Source of the DNA: Nannocystis pusilla
GTDB lineage: Bacteria > Myxococcota_A > Polyangia > Nannocystales > Nannocystaceae
DNA: 64,000 nucleotides
Assembly (NCBI RefSeq): GCF_026626665.1
Contig: NZ_JAPNKE010000002.1
Span: forward strand, 7,231,168-7,295,167
Direction: 5' to 3'
The notes beneath the pieces are model-generated. The model saw nothing but the letters and a program-made list of their open reading frames with translations. It had not been told where the DNA came from and did not search any database. Each line of letters starts with the position of its first letter. The first letter of the stretch is position 1. The position numbers and the translations under genes are program-made. Shown in pieces: positions 8,325 to 17,025 of the stretch.

Positions 8325-11300
8325 ATGCGCCGTCACATCCCGCTCGTCGTCTGCCTCGGCCTCGCCGGCCTCGTCGCCTGCACCGGCCGCCCGGGCCCTT
8401 CGGACTCCACCTCACAGACACAGTCGCAGTCGGAAGGCGAGTGCAAGCTCGAGTGGCGCGCCCCCGATCCCCAGCCGAGCGCCGGCGTCGCCCCCTTCTC
8501 GCTCACCACGCAGGACGGCACCGGCCTCAAGCTCCTCAGCGTCAAGAGCCGCGCCGTCGTCGAGGACCCGCTCGCCTTCACCGAGCTCCACCTCGCCTTC
8601 CAGAACCCCAACGATCGCGTGATCGAGGGCCGCTTCGAGATCAACCTCCCGCCGAACTCGGCGATCTCGCGGTTCGCCATGTTGATCGACGGTCGCTGGC
8701 AGGAGGCCGAGGTCGTCGAGCTGCAGGCCGCGCGTCAGGCCTACGAGGACTTCCTCCACCGCCGCCAGGATCCGGCCCTGCTCGAGAAGAGCGCCGGCAA
8801 CCGCTTCAGCGCGCGCGTGTTCCCGATCCCCGCGCGCGGCGTCAAGGAGATCATCGTCTCCTACTCCGAGGAGCTGACCTCGAGCAGCGAGCCCTACCGC
8901 GTCTACCTGCGCGGCCTGCCGCAGCTGCAGGACCTCGACGTCGAGGTCGTCGTGCCCAAGGGCGGCGGCGTGCACGAGAAGACCCGCATCCACGAGACCA
9001 ACTTCATGCCGCAGCAGGACCTCGAGCTCGCCACCAGCCGGCGCGCCCCCGAGGTCGGCCTCCGCTACGACCGCCTCGCGGTCGCCCGCATCACCCCCGA
9101 CGTCAAGCTGCCGCAGGTCCCCGTCACCGGCGTCACCTTGCTGTTCGACACCAGCGCCTCGCGGGCCCTCGACTTCAAGGGTCAGGTCGCGCGCCTCGGC
9201 CAGCTCGTCGCCGAGCTGCGCGGCGCCGCCGGCGTCGACTTCCCGCTCACCGTCGCCTGCTTCGACCAGGGCGTCGAGCAGGTCTTCTCCGGCACCGCCA
9301 GCAGCTTCAGCGCCGACGCCCAGAACGCGATCTTGAAGCGCGGGGCCCTCGGCGCCTCCGACCTCGCCGGCGCCCTGCGCTGGGCCGCGAATCAATCGAA
9401 GGTCCACGACCGCCTCATCCTCGTCGGCGACGGCGTCGCCACCGCCGGCGCCCTCGAGCGCGACGGCCTGCGCGCCGCCGTGCAGGAGCTCGGCCGCGCC
9501 GGCGTGCATCGCCTCGACGCCGTCGTCGACGGCGGCCTGCGCGACGAGGCCGCGCTGCGTCAGCTCACCACCGCCGGCCTGCAGAACGCCGGCATCCTCG
9601 TCGACGCCCGCCTGCCCGCCCCGCTGGTCGCCTCGCGGCTCGTGCGGGCCACCCAGGCCGGCGTCAAAGTCCATGTCCCCGGGGCCACGTGGGTGTGGCC
9701 GCAGACGCTCGCCGCGGTGCAGCCCGGCGATCAGTTCCTCGTGTTCGCCGACCTCCCCGTCGACAAGCCGATGCGCGTCGAGCTCGGCGAGCGCGGCGAG
9801 GATGTCCGCGAGGTCAGCCTCGGCACCGGCGAGCGCCCGCTGCTCGAGCGCGCGTGGATCCGGGCCAGCATCGACCGCCTCACCGCGATGATGGGCCACG
9901 AGGCCGCCGGCGACGCCAAGGCCAAGGCCGACCTCAAGCAGCAGATCATCGGCCTCTCGACCCGCTACCGCGTGCTGTCCGACTACACCGCCTTGCTCGT
10001 GCTCGAGACCGACTGGGACTACCAGCGCTTCGGCATCGATCGCACCGCGCTGGCGGAGATCCTCACCGTCGGGCCCGACGGCGTCGCCGTCGTCGACCGC
10101 ACGCGCCTCCCCGACAAGCCCGTCGTCGCCCAGCCGATCGCCCCCGAGGAGCCCGTCGCGCGCAACCGCGGCGACGGCGAGGCCGAGGAAGACGGCCCGC
10201 TCGGGTGGTTCTTCGGCGGCGAGAAGAGCAAGGCCAAGAAGGAGTCCGCGACCGTCGCCACCGCCGCCAACGCCGAGCCGGCCTTCGAGTCCAAGCGCGA
10301 CGCGATGCCGCTGCCCAAGCCGGCCGAAGCGCAGGCCAAGGGCGATCGCGGCGGCAGCGACCCGGAGATGGCGCAAGTCGAGCAGGCGATCGGCGGCAGC
10401 CCCGCGCCGGGCGGAGCGCCCGAGCGCGACGGCGACGATCCCTTCGCCGCCGCGCCTCGTGACGAAGCGGCGAACGATGGTCCCTCACACGCGGCACCGC
10501 CGCCGCCCCCCGAGCCGCCGCCCATGGCCGAGCCCGCCGCGCCCGCCCGCGTCGTCGCCAGCGAGGACTCGCCCGACCCGGTGATGCGCGAGGTCGCTGA
10601 CGACGCCCGCCGCCCGGCGACGACCCGCGCCGCCGCGCGCCGTCCCCCGCACCCGGACCACTTCCACGAGGCGCCGCCCTGGAACCCGACGCCGCAGCCC
10701 ACCTTCGAGCAGCCCAAGCCGGCCGACGCGTGGGAGGGACGTTTCGCCGATGTCATGGTCGACGTTCGCGCCGGCCGCGCCGCCGACGGTCTGGCCAAGG
10801 CCTGGGCCTGGCGCGACAGCAACCCTGGTGACGAGCTCGCGCTGCTCGGCCTTGGCGAGGCGGCAGAGGCGGTCGGCGACCGCGCCCTCGCGGCTCGCGC
10901 CTACGGCTCGCTCATCGACCTGTTCCCCGGGCGGACGGACATCCGACGCATGGCCGGCGAGCGGTTGGAGTCGCTCGGCGACGTCGGTCTGCAACTTGCG
11001 ATCGACACCTATGCGCAGGCCGTGTCACAGCGGCCCGACCATCCTGCCAGTCACCGGCTCTACGCCTTTGCGCTGCTCAAGGCCGGGCGGCACGCCGAGG
11101 CCTTCGCGGCCGCGCTCGCCGGCGCCCGTCGCAGCTACCCCAGCGGCCGCTTCGCCGGCGTGCAGCAGATCCTCGAGGAGGACCTCGCCCTGATCGCGGC
11201 CGCCTGGCTCGCCGCCCGCCCGGGTGACGCCGCCGCGCAGTCGGCGATCGCCGCTGCCGGGGTCACCCCCGACCGCAGCCCCTCGCTGCGCTTCGTTCTC

Positions 11301-11753
11301 AGTTGGGAGACCGACGCCAACGACGTCGACTTCCACATCTACGACGGCAAGGGCGGCCACGCCTTCTTCAGCCAGAAGCAGCTGCCGACGGGTGGCCGCC
11401 TGTACGCCGACGTGACCACGGGTTACGGCCCTGAATGCTTCACGATCCCCGGCAACGCCGCCGCCTTCCCGTACGTGCTCCAGGCGCATTATTACAGCCG
11501 CGGGCCGATGGGCTACGGCATGGGCAAGCTGCAGGCCGTGCAGCACGACGGCAAGGGCGGTCTCGCCTTCATGGAACACCCGTTCGTCATCATGAAGGAC
11601 CGCGCGTACGTCGATCTGGGCCGCGTCGACCGGCCGCTGTCGGAGCTGCAAGTCGTCGTTCCGCGCCTGCCCTCGGGCCCCGACCCCAAGGGCCAGCCTT
11701 ACGCACCGTACACGCCGCCGCCGCCTGCTCCGCCGCCGCCTTCGCGCTATTAA
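8325..11753 (+). CDS. VIT-VWA lipoprotein with TPR-like region and C-terminal DUF2135
   Basis: 1142 residues with ATG at 8325 preceded by GGAGA. Order: lipoprotein signal (LAGLVAC, Cys at about 19), VIT domain (about 55-190, with LPPNSAISRFAMLIDG and AYEDFLHRRQDP), VWA domain (about 265-430) whose MIDAS motif DTSAS is intact, a region on Pro/Ala/Glu/Asp-rich linkers (about 610-790), a TPR-like helical region (about 800-960) and a DUF2135-like C-terminus (LSWETDANDVDFHIYD, about 1005-1110). VIT and VWA pair in inter-alpha-trypsin-inhibitor-like proteins; DUF2135 is often the tail of bacterial VIT/VWA proteins. A cell-surface adhesion or assembly role is inferred. The inner linker is proline-rich and ends in a PPPPAPPPP tail. 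Confidence 0.85.
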   Translation: MRRHIPLVVCLGLAGLVACTGRPGPSDSTSQTQSQSEGECKLEWRAPDPQPSAGVAPFSLTTQDGTGLKLLSVKSRAVVEDPLAFTELHLAFQNPNDRVIEGRFEINLPPNSAISRFAMLIDGRWQEAEVVELQAARQAYEDFLHRRQDPALLEKSAGNRFSARVFPIPARGVKEIIVSYSEELTSSSEPYRVYLRGLPQLQDLDVEVVVPKGGGVHEKTRIHETNFMPQQDLELATSRRAPEVGLRYDRLAVARITPDVKLPQVPVTGVTLLFDTSASRALDFKGQVARLGQLVAELRGAAGVDFPLTVACFDQGVEQVFSGTASSFSADAQNAILKRGALGASDLAGALRWAANQSKVHDRLILVGDGVATAGALERDGLRAAVQELGRAGVHRLDAVVDGGLRDEAALRQLTTAGLQNAGILVDARLPAPLVASRLVRATQAGVKVHVPGATWVWPQTLAAVQPGDQFLVFADLPVDKPMRVELGERGEDVREVSLGTGERPLLERAWIRASIDRLTAMMGHEAAGDAKAKADLKQQIIGLSTRYRVLSDYTALLVLETDWDYQRFGIDRTALAEILTVGPDGVAVVDRTRLPDKPVVAQPIAPEEPVARNRGDGEAEEDGPLGWFFGGEKSKAKKESATVATAANAEPAFESKRDAMPLPKPAEAQAKGDRGGSDPEMAQVEQAIGGSPAPGGAPERDGDDPFAAAPRDEAANDGPSHAAPPPPPEPPPMAEPAAPARVVASEDSPDPVMREVADDARRPATTRAAARRPPHPDHFHEAPPWNPTPQPTFEQPKPADAWEGRFADVMVDVRAGRAADGLAKAWAWRDSNPGDELALLGLGEAAEAVGDRALAARAYGSLIDLFPGRTDIRRMAGERLESLGDVGLQLAIDTYAQAVSQRPDHPASHRLYAFALLKAGRHAEAFAAALAGARRSYPSGRFAGVQQILEEDLALIAAAWLAARPGDAAAQSAIAAAGVTPDRSPSLRFVLSWETDANDVDFHIYDGKGGHAFFSQKQLPTGGRLYADVTTGYGPECFTIPGNAAAFPYVLQAHYYSRGPMGYGMGKLQAVQHDGKGGLAFMEHPFVIMKDRAYVDLGRVDRPLSELQVVVPRLPSGPDPKGQPYAPYTPPPPAPPPPSRY

Positions 11754-11959
11754 AAACCTCGCGCGCGTGACGGCCTCGCGCCGGACGTGCGCGTGCGATT
11801 TTGCTCCGTGACGACGCCGTGCCCGTTCTCGGGTACGGTTTCGTATTCCGACGATCCAGACGGATCCACCGCGTCGCTACCACTGCTGCCCGTGGGTCTT
11901 TTGTCCCGGGCCGTAACGAACCACCTGGTTTCTTCATCACTCGTCCAATCGAGGCTCGC

Positions 11960-14314
11960 ATGTCCCGCTCTCGTGCTTTCTTGTTGAAGCTCGTCGCTCC
12001 CCTCTGTCTGTCCGCCGTCGGTCTCGTGGCCTGCGGCGACAACAGCAACAGCTCCAATTCCAACAGCAACAGCGCGTCGAACTCCGGCACCGGCACCGAC
12101 GTGACGTCCGGGAGCATGACGGAGCCGACCGTCGGCAGCGCGAGCATGTCGGCCAGCGAGGCGACCGACGGCACCGCGGGCATCTCCGATTCGAACTCGG
12201 GCGTGCCGACCACCAGCGGCATGGGCATCTCCGACTCGAACTCGAGCGACACGATGCCTGACGACACGACCACCGGCATCGGCGGCGGCGGCTGCGGCGA
12301 CGGCATCCTCGACCCTGGCGAGGAATGTGACAGCGGCCCGAACAACGGCGGCGGCAACGAGTGCAAGCTCGGCTGCATGCTCAACTTCTGCGGGGACACG
12401 TACATCGGCCCCGGCGAGGAGTGCGACAACGGGGCCGAGAACGGCGACATGAACTCGTGCAAGCCCGACTGCACGAAGGCCTTCTGCGGCGACGGCAAGG
12501 TCGGCCCCGGCGAGGGCTGCGACGACGGCAACCAGAACGACGCCGACACCTGCACCAACGTGTGCGCCCTGGCCAGCTGCGGCGACGGCATCATCTCCGC
12601 CCAGGAGCAGTGCGACGACGGCAACCAGAGCAACGACGACGAGTGCACCAACAACTGCACCGCGGCCAAGTGCGGCGACAACTTCGTCCAGAACAGCAAC
12701 GGCGAGCAGTGCGACCAGGGCGCCAACAACTCGAACACCGGCGACTGCACCCTCGCCTGCAAGCCCGCGACGTGCGGCGACGGCCTCCTTCACAACACCG
12801 GCAGCGGCGACGAGGAGTGTGACCTCGGCGCGGGCAACGGCCCGGGCCAGCAGTGCAACGCCCAGTGCAAGCAGAACACCTGCGGCGACGGCGACAAGAG
12901 CCCGACCGAGCAGTGCGACGACGGCAACAACCAGGGCGGTGACGGCTGCACCTCGCTGTGCAAGCTCGAGGAGTGCGGCAACGAGGTCGTCGACCCGGGC
13001 GAGCAGTGCGACGACGGCAAGAACGGCGACCAGGACGACGGCTGCACCGACGCCTGCGCCCTGCCGAAGTGCGGCGACGCGATCGTCCAGCCGAGCCTCG
13101 ACGAGCAGTGCGACCTCGGCCCGGGCAACAACAACGCCGGCGCCTGCACCCTCGTCTGCACCGCGGCCAAGTGCGGCGACGGCCTGATCTGGCAGAACCA
13201 CGAGGAGTGCGACGACGGCGTCAACAACTCCAACAGCGGCACCTGCAAGGCCGACTGCACCAAGCAGTTCTGCGGCGACGGCCACGTCGGCCCCGGCGAG
13301 GCCTGCGACGACGGCAACCAGAACAACAACGACTCCTGCACCAACGTGTGCAAGATGGCCAAGTGCGGCGACGGCTTCATCCAGCCGGGCGAGCAGTGCG
13401 ACAACGGCGGCCTCAACAGCAACACCGGCACCTGCACCACCGCCTGCCTGACCCCGAAGTGCGGCGACGGCTTCATCCAGCCGAGCAACAACGAGACCTG
13501 CGACGACGGCCTCAACAACGGCGACAGCAAGGCGTGCCTGTCGACCTGCGTCCCGGCCAAGTGCGGCGACGGCAAGACCTGGGTCGGCCAGGAGGAGTGC
13601 GACGACGGCAACAACGTCAACACCGACCTGTGCACCAACATGTGCAAGGCGGCCAAGTGCGGCGACGGCATCACCCAGCCGAACGCCGGCGAGACCTGCG
13701 ACGACGGCAACGCCGACAACACCGACCTCTGCACCGTCTTCTGCGTCCCCGCCAAGTGCGGCGACGGCTACAAGCAGCCGCAGAACCAGGAGCAGTGCGA
13801 CGACGGCAACAACGTCAACGACGACGCCTGCAGCAACGCCTGCAAGACCCCGACCTGCGGCGACAGCATCGTCCAGCCGGGCGCGCCCTACAACGAGCAG
13901 TGCGACAACGGGGCCAACAACGCCAACGACAAGGCCTGCAACGCCACCTGCAAGAAGACCACCTGCGGCGACGGCACCAAGCAGACCCCCAACGGCAACG
14001 GCCAGAACGAGGTCTGCGACGACGGCAACCAGTCGAACGCCGACACCTGCAACACCACCTGCGCCAAGACCACCTGCGGCGACGGCATCACCCAGAGCCC
14101 CAACGGCAACGGCCAGGCCGAGGAGTGCGACGACGCCGACCAGTCCAACGCCGACGAGTGCAGCAACTCCTGCAAGCGGACGTTCTGCGGCGACGGCATC
14201 ATCCAGAACGACCCCAAGAACGGCAGCGGCCAGGTCGAGATGTGCGACCAGGGCGCCCAGAACGGCACCCAGGGCTCGTTCTGCAGCTCGACCTGCCAGA
14301 TCAAGCCGGCCTGA
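11960..14314 (+). CDS. DUF4215 Cys-rich repeat lipoprotein (20 repeats)
   Basis: 784 residues from the ATG at 11960, which begins an unambiguous lipoprotein signal (LSAVGLVAC). Residues about 28-105 form an Asn/Ser/Thr/Gly-rich linker. The rest is 20 consecutive myxobacterial Cys-rich repeats (DUF4215/TIGR02232), each roughly CGDG-x5-10-E-x-CDDGN-x5-9-C-x3-C, about 30-38 residues long. Acidic residues and Asn in each CDDGN loop suggest metal or Ca binding, and the Cys pattern suggests extracellular disulfides. There is no other domain: the protein ends right after the last repeat. The unbroken open frame on the opposite strand is a codon-bias shadow. Likely an extended surface stalk; ligand unknown. 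Confidence 0.9.
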   Translation: MSRSRAFLLKLVAPLCLSAVGLVACGDNSNSSNSNSNSASNSGTGTDVTSGSMTEPTVGSASMSASEATDGTAGISDSNSGVPTTSGMGISDSNSSDTMPDDTTTGIGGGGCGDGILDPGEECDSGPNNGGGNECKLGCMLNFCGDTYIGPGEECDNGAENGDMNSCKPDCTKAFCGDGKVGPGEGCDDGNQNDADTCTNVCALASCGDGIISAQEQCDDGNQSNDDECTNNCTAAKCGDNFVQNSNGEQCDQGANNSNTGDCTLACKPATCGDGLLHNTGSGDEECDLGAGNGPGQQCNAQCKQNTCGDGDKSPTEQCDDGNNQGGDGCTSLCKLEECGNEVVDPGEQCDDGKNGDQDDGCTDACALPKCGDAIVQPSLDEQCDLGPGNNNAGACTLVCTAAKCGDGLIWQNHEECDDGVNNSNSGTCKADCTKQFCGDGHVGPGEACDDGNQNNNDSCTNVCKMAKCGDGFIQPGEQCDNGGLNSNTGTCTTACLTPKCGDGFIQPSNNETCDDGLNNGDSKACLSTCVPAKCGDGKTWVGQEECDDGNNVNTDLCTNMCKAAKCGDGITQPNAGETCDDGNADNTDLCTVFCVPAKCGDGYKQPQNQEQCDDGNNVNDDACSNACKTPTCGDSIVQPGAPYNEQCDNGANNANDKACNATCKKTTCGDGTKQTPNGNGQNEVCDDGNQSNADTCNTTCAKTTCGDGITQSPNGNGQAEECDDADQSNADECSNSCKRTFCGDGIIQNDPKNGSGQVEMCDQGAQNGTQGSFCSSTCQIKPA

Positions 14315-14354
14315 ACCAAGAGGCCTCGCCAGGCCCCCGCGCGCCGCGACCGGC

Positions 14355-14370
14355 ATGTCCGCAGGGACAT
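14355..14370. repeat. GGACATGTCC-family hairpin
   Basis: ATGTCC and GGACAT arms around the loop GCAG, lying 40 bp after the DUF4215 gene. Confidence 0.75.
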
Positions 14371-14399
14371 CCGCTCGCGGCGCGCCGCGCTCTCGGGCA

Positions 14400-14417
14400 C
14401 ATGTCCCGAAGGTCATG
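14400..14417. repeat. GGACATGTCC-family hairpin, one arm mismatch
   Basis: CATGTCC and GGTCATG arms around CGAA, with one mismatch in the stem. The same 18 bases recur exactly at 18387-18404, which shows that the copies share a source rather than being chance palindromes. Confidence 0.7.
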
Positions 14418-14824
14418 TCGCGGCCGAGGGCGCTCCGGGGCGGCGCGAGGTCGTCGGTTCGAGCAGTCGCATCGTTCCGCTCTTTTTGAAACGGTCCCTC
14501 TGCCGGCTCGGCGGCCGCCGAAGGCTCCGCTCCTCAGGGAGCCCTCGCGTCCCCGCGCTCGCGCCACGAGCCGCGGCTGAAGGCCGACGGCCTCACCGTC
14601 CGGCAGCGAGCACTGGCACGAGCCCGCGAAGGAAGCTCGAGCGTCCGGCGAGGTCGCTCGCCGGACGACCCGGCCGAGCTCCAGGACGCGGCACCGCGAC
14701 CTCGAAACGCCGCGCTCGGAGCTCGCGGAGGTGGCCCCGTTCGTCCTCCCGTCCGACCTGGTCGTTTGCACAGAGGAACCACAAGACCGTTGCGAACCTC
14801 CATGAGCCCGGTATCATCCCGCCG
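14418..14824. other. Intergenic, no gene seen
   Basis: About 400 bases after the two hairpins, rich in short GC palindromes. I see no coding sequence with a credible start, ribosome site or protein-like composition. It holds the upstream region of the gene at 14825. Confidence 0.5.
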
Positions 14825-15694
14825 ATGTTGTCATGCCTGCAGCGAGCGAGCGCATCGCTCGTCGTCCTCACCCTGTTTTTCGCCAGTATCCCCGCCCACG
14901 CCCAGCCCGTGGAGGTCGTGACCACGCCCGCGGAGCAGCCCGCCGATCGCGTCTATCTGAGCAACGGCGGCATGGTCCAGGGCTCGATCCTCGAGGTCTT
15001 ACCGAATGATTCGTTGACGATCGTCTCGGCCGCGACCGGCGACCGCAAGTCGTTTGCGTGGTCGGAGCTCGCCGCCTACGAGCAGGGCGGCCAGCGCGTC
15101 GAGATCGGCGCAGTCTCGGCCCCGGCCCCGCGCGAGGAGCCGGCGCCGGTCTACGGCCCGCGCCTCCATATCGAGACCACCAAGCCCGCCTCCGTCCATC
15201 TGTACGAGATCACCGGCGAGATGGTCGCCCACGGCGCCAACGTCACCGTCCACGGCATCCAGTACCGCCCCGTGTGCGCGGCCCCGTGCGACAAGGTCAT
15301 CGACACGAGCGGCGGCAGCTCGTACTTCTTCGGCGGCGAGGGCCTCACCACCTCGAACCGTTTCAACCTCACCGACGCGCGCGGCGACGTCACCGCGGTC
15401 GTCAAGCCGGGCCGCAGGGGCCTGCGGACCGGCGGCATCATCACGATGAGCGTCGGCCTCGCCCTCATGGCGCTGGGCGGCGGGTTGTTCGTCCTCTCCA
15501 AGAGCCGGGCCGATCGCGACGAGATCCTCGGCGAAGGACCGGCCGAACCGCCGAAGTACGGGGCGCCGATCGGTCTGCTCGTCGGTGGCGCCGCCGCCCT
15601 CGCCGGCGGCATCGTCATGCTGGTCCTCGGCAAGACGCGCTACAAGCTGAAGACCGGCGGCCTCGGCCTGCTCCGCCCGCTCCGCTTCGGCTGA
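14825..15694 (+). CDS. Secreted/membrane protein with two C-terminal TM segments, unknown function
   Basis: 289 residues. A signal peptide (MLSCLQRASASLVVLTLFFA, cleavage near AHAQP) is followed by a segment with YLSNGGMVQGSILEVLPND (about 40-60), which resembles the small beta-barrel found in myxobacterial proteins that read out as 'response to a gene context'. Then comes a PEGA-like stretch (LHIETTKPASVHLYEITG, about 115-133), typical of surface proteins, and two hydrophobic helices (about 205-225 and 250-270) separated by a charged loop. The protein ends in a basic tail. I cannot name a function. The start at 14825 is chosen because the signal peptide begins there; the longer upstream frame is Arg-rich noise. 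Confidence 0.7.
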   Translation: MLSCLQRASASLVVLTLFFASIPAHAQPVEVVTTPAEQPADRVYLSNGGMVQGSILEVLPNDSLTIVSAATGDRKSFAWSELAAYEQGGQRVEIGAVSAPAPREEPAPVYGPRLHIETTKPASVHLYEITGEMVAHGANVTVHGIQYRPVCAAPCDKVIDTSGGSSYFFGGEGLTTSNRFNLTDARGDVTAVVKPGRRGLRTGGIITMSVGLALMALGGGLFVLSKSRADRDEILGEGPAEPPKYGAPIGLLVGGAAALAGGIVMLVLGKTRYKLKTGGLGLLRPLRFG

Positions 15695-15738
15695 CCTTTC
15701 GGACAGCCGTGCATCCTCCGGCTGACCGAAAGGCCAGC
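15690..15738. terminator. Long hairpin between convergent genes
   Basis: Two stacked stems. The outer one pairs CTTTCGG with CCGAAAG inside GCTG/CAGC ends (one mismatch), and the inner one pairs CAGCCG with CGGCTG. The hairpin begins inside the stop codon of the gene ending at 15694 and lies 80 bp from the end of the convergent cyclase gene. Good intrinsic-terminator shape but no T-run. Confidence 0.65.
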
Positions 15739-15819
15739 TTCGACGCGGCTGACCTTCGACCGCGAGCCCGCTCGGCCCCGCCGCCTGAACCGCCTCGCGC
15801 TCCGGCCCGCGTCCCGGGA

Positions 15820-17025
15820 TCAGGCCGGCACCGCGGCGGTCGCCGGGCTGCGATAGCCCTCGGGCTCGCCGCGGACCACCGCCGCACGTTCCTCCGCAGT
15901 CAGCTCGGCCCAGGTCGCCGCGTCGACCACGATCTGCTCGGGGGCCGCGCGCTCTTCCATCGCGAACGCCGCCTCGATGGCCGCCCCCCACATGTCATAG
16001 GCGAGCTTGTTGGTGCCGACCACCCCGGCGATCACCTCGCCGGTGCCGATGCCGATGCGCACGCGGATCTCCCGGGCCTGGCAGGCCTCGGCGCGCTCGA
16101 CCGCCGCGCGCATGCGCAGCGCCAGGTCGACCGCCGCGCGGGCCGACGGCGGCCCGTCCGTCAGCCCGACCGCCGCCACGTAGGCGTCGCCGACCGTCTT
16201 CACCTTGTCGGCGCCGCGCTCCTCGCACACCGCATCGAACGCGCCGAAGGTCGCGTTGAGCACGCGGACGATGTCCTCCGCGGCTGCCTCTTCGGCCAGG
16301 CGAGTGAACCCGGCGATGTCGCACACCACCACGCTGACCGGCGCGTGGCGGCGCCCGACCCCCTCGCCGCCCTCGCGCAGCGCCGCCACGAAGTCGGCCG
16401 GCAGCACCGTCCCGAGCAGGGCGTCGGTGCGCTGCCGCAGCGCCCGCAGCTCGTCGCGGGTCCGCGCGGTCACCCGCTGCGCGTAGTATGTCGCCACCGC
16501 GGTCGCCACCGCCACCAGCGAGATGTTGATCTGGAAGTTGCTGCGCATGTCGTCGGGCGCCAGCACCATCGCCGGCACGACCTCGAACGCGAAGCAGAAG
16601 CCGAGGAACGCCGCCGCGTTGAGCCCCGCCACCGCCAGCGCGGTCCGCCGCCGCGCGCTCGGGAACAGCATGAACGTCAGCACGATCACCGGCATGTACC
16701 AGTACTGCAGCCCGTAGCTCGGCCCGAACAGCGACGCCGCGCCCGCCGTCGACAGCAACGTGTACAGCGCGAAGATCACCGCCCCCGGCGCGTGGTGCCC
16801 GCGCGCCGACAGCCACAGCGACAGCGCCGGCGGCACGATCCCCGCCGACAGCGCGTAGGCCACCGCCCCCGGCGCCGTCGCCCCGTAGGTCACGCTCAGC
16901 AGCACCGTGATCATCGTGAAGCCGATCGCCAGCAGGCACAGCCCGTGGAGGAACACCACGTGCTGGCGCTCCAGCGGGGCGGCCTGCGGCGCGAGCCCGA
17001 GGCGCAGCAGTCGACCGAGCGTCAC
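15820..17025 (-). CDS. Membrane class III cyclase, C1-like (metal Asp kept, Asn/Arg lost)
   Basis: 401 residues from GTG 17025; that GTG overlaps the upstream cyclase stop as GTGA, so translation is coupled. About six hydrophobic helices (residues 20-190) precede a class III cyclase domain (about 225-385). The metal-binding aspartates are present: CDIAGFT and VKTVGDAYV. The transition-state pair is not. In the motif that normally reads DxWGxxVNxAxR, this protein has DMWGAAIEAAFA: Asn becomes Glu (15973-15975) and Arg becomes Ala (15961-15963). The domain should therefore not be active as a homodimer. It keeps what the mammalian C1 half contributes, and its neighbour keeps the rest. Role inferred: the metal-binding half of a heterodimeric cyclase; adenylate versus guanylate is unresolved. 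Confidence 0.85.
   Translation of the reverse strand: MTLGRLLRLGLAPQAAPLERQHVVFLHGLCLLAIGFTMITVLLSVTYGATAPGAVAYALSAGIVPPALSLWLSARGHHAPGAVIFALYTLLSTAGAASLFGPSYGLQYWYMPVIVLTFMLFPSARRRTALAVAGLNAAAFLGFCFAFEVVPAMVLAPDDMRSNFQINISLVAVATAVATYYAQRVTARTRDELRALRQRTDALLGTVLPADFVAALREGGEGVGRRHAPVSVVVCDIAGFTRLAEEAAAEDIVRVLNATFGAFDAVCEERGADKVKTVGDAYVAAVGLTDGPPSARAAVDLALRMRAAVERAEACQAREIRVRIGIGTGEVIAGVVGTNKLAYDMWGAAIEAAFAMEERAAPEQIVVDAATWAELTAEERAAVVRGEPEGYRSPATAAVPA

Noticed and set aside
11750..14416. 888-codon open frame opposite the DUF4215 gene
   Set aside because: Repetitive Ala/Val/Leu/Gly-rich translation with no signal, motif or start; it mirrors the DUF4215 repeat in the complementary codons.
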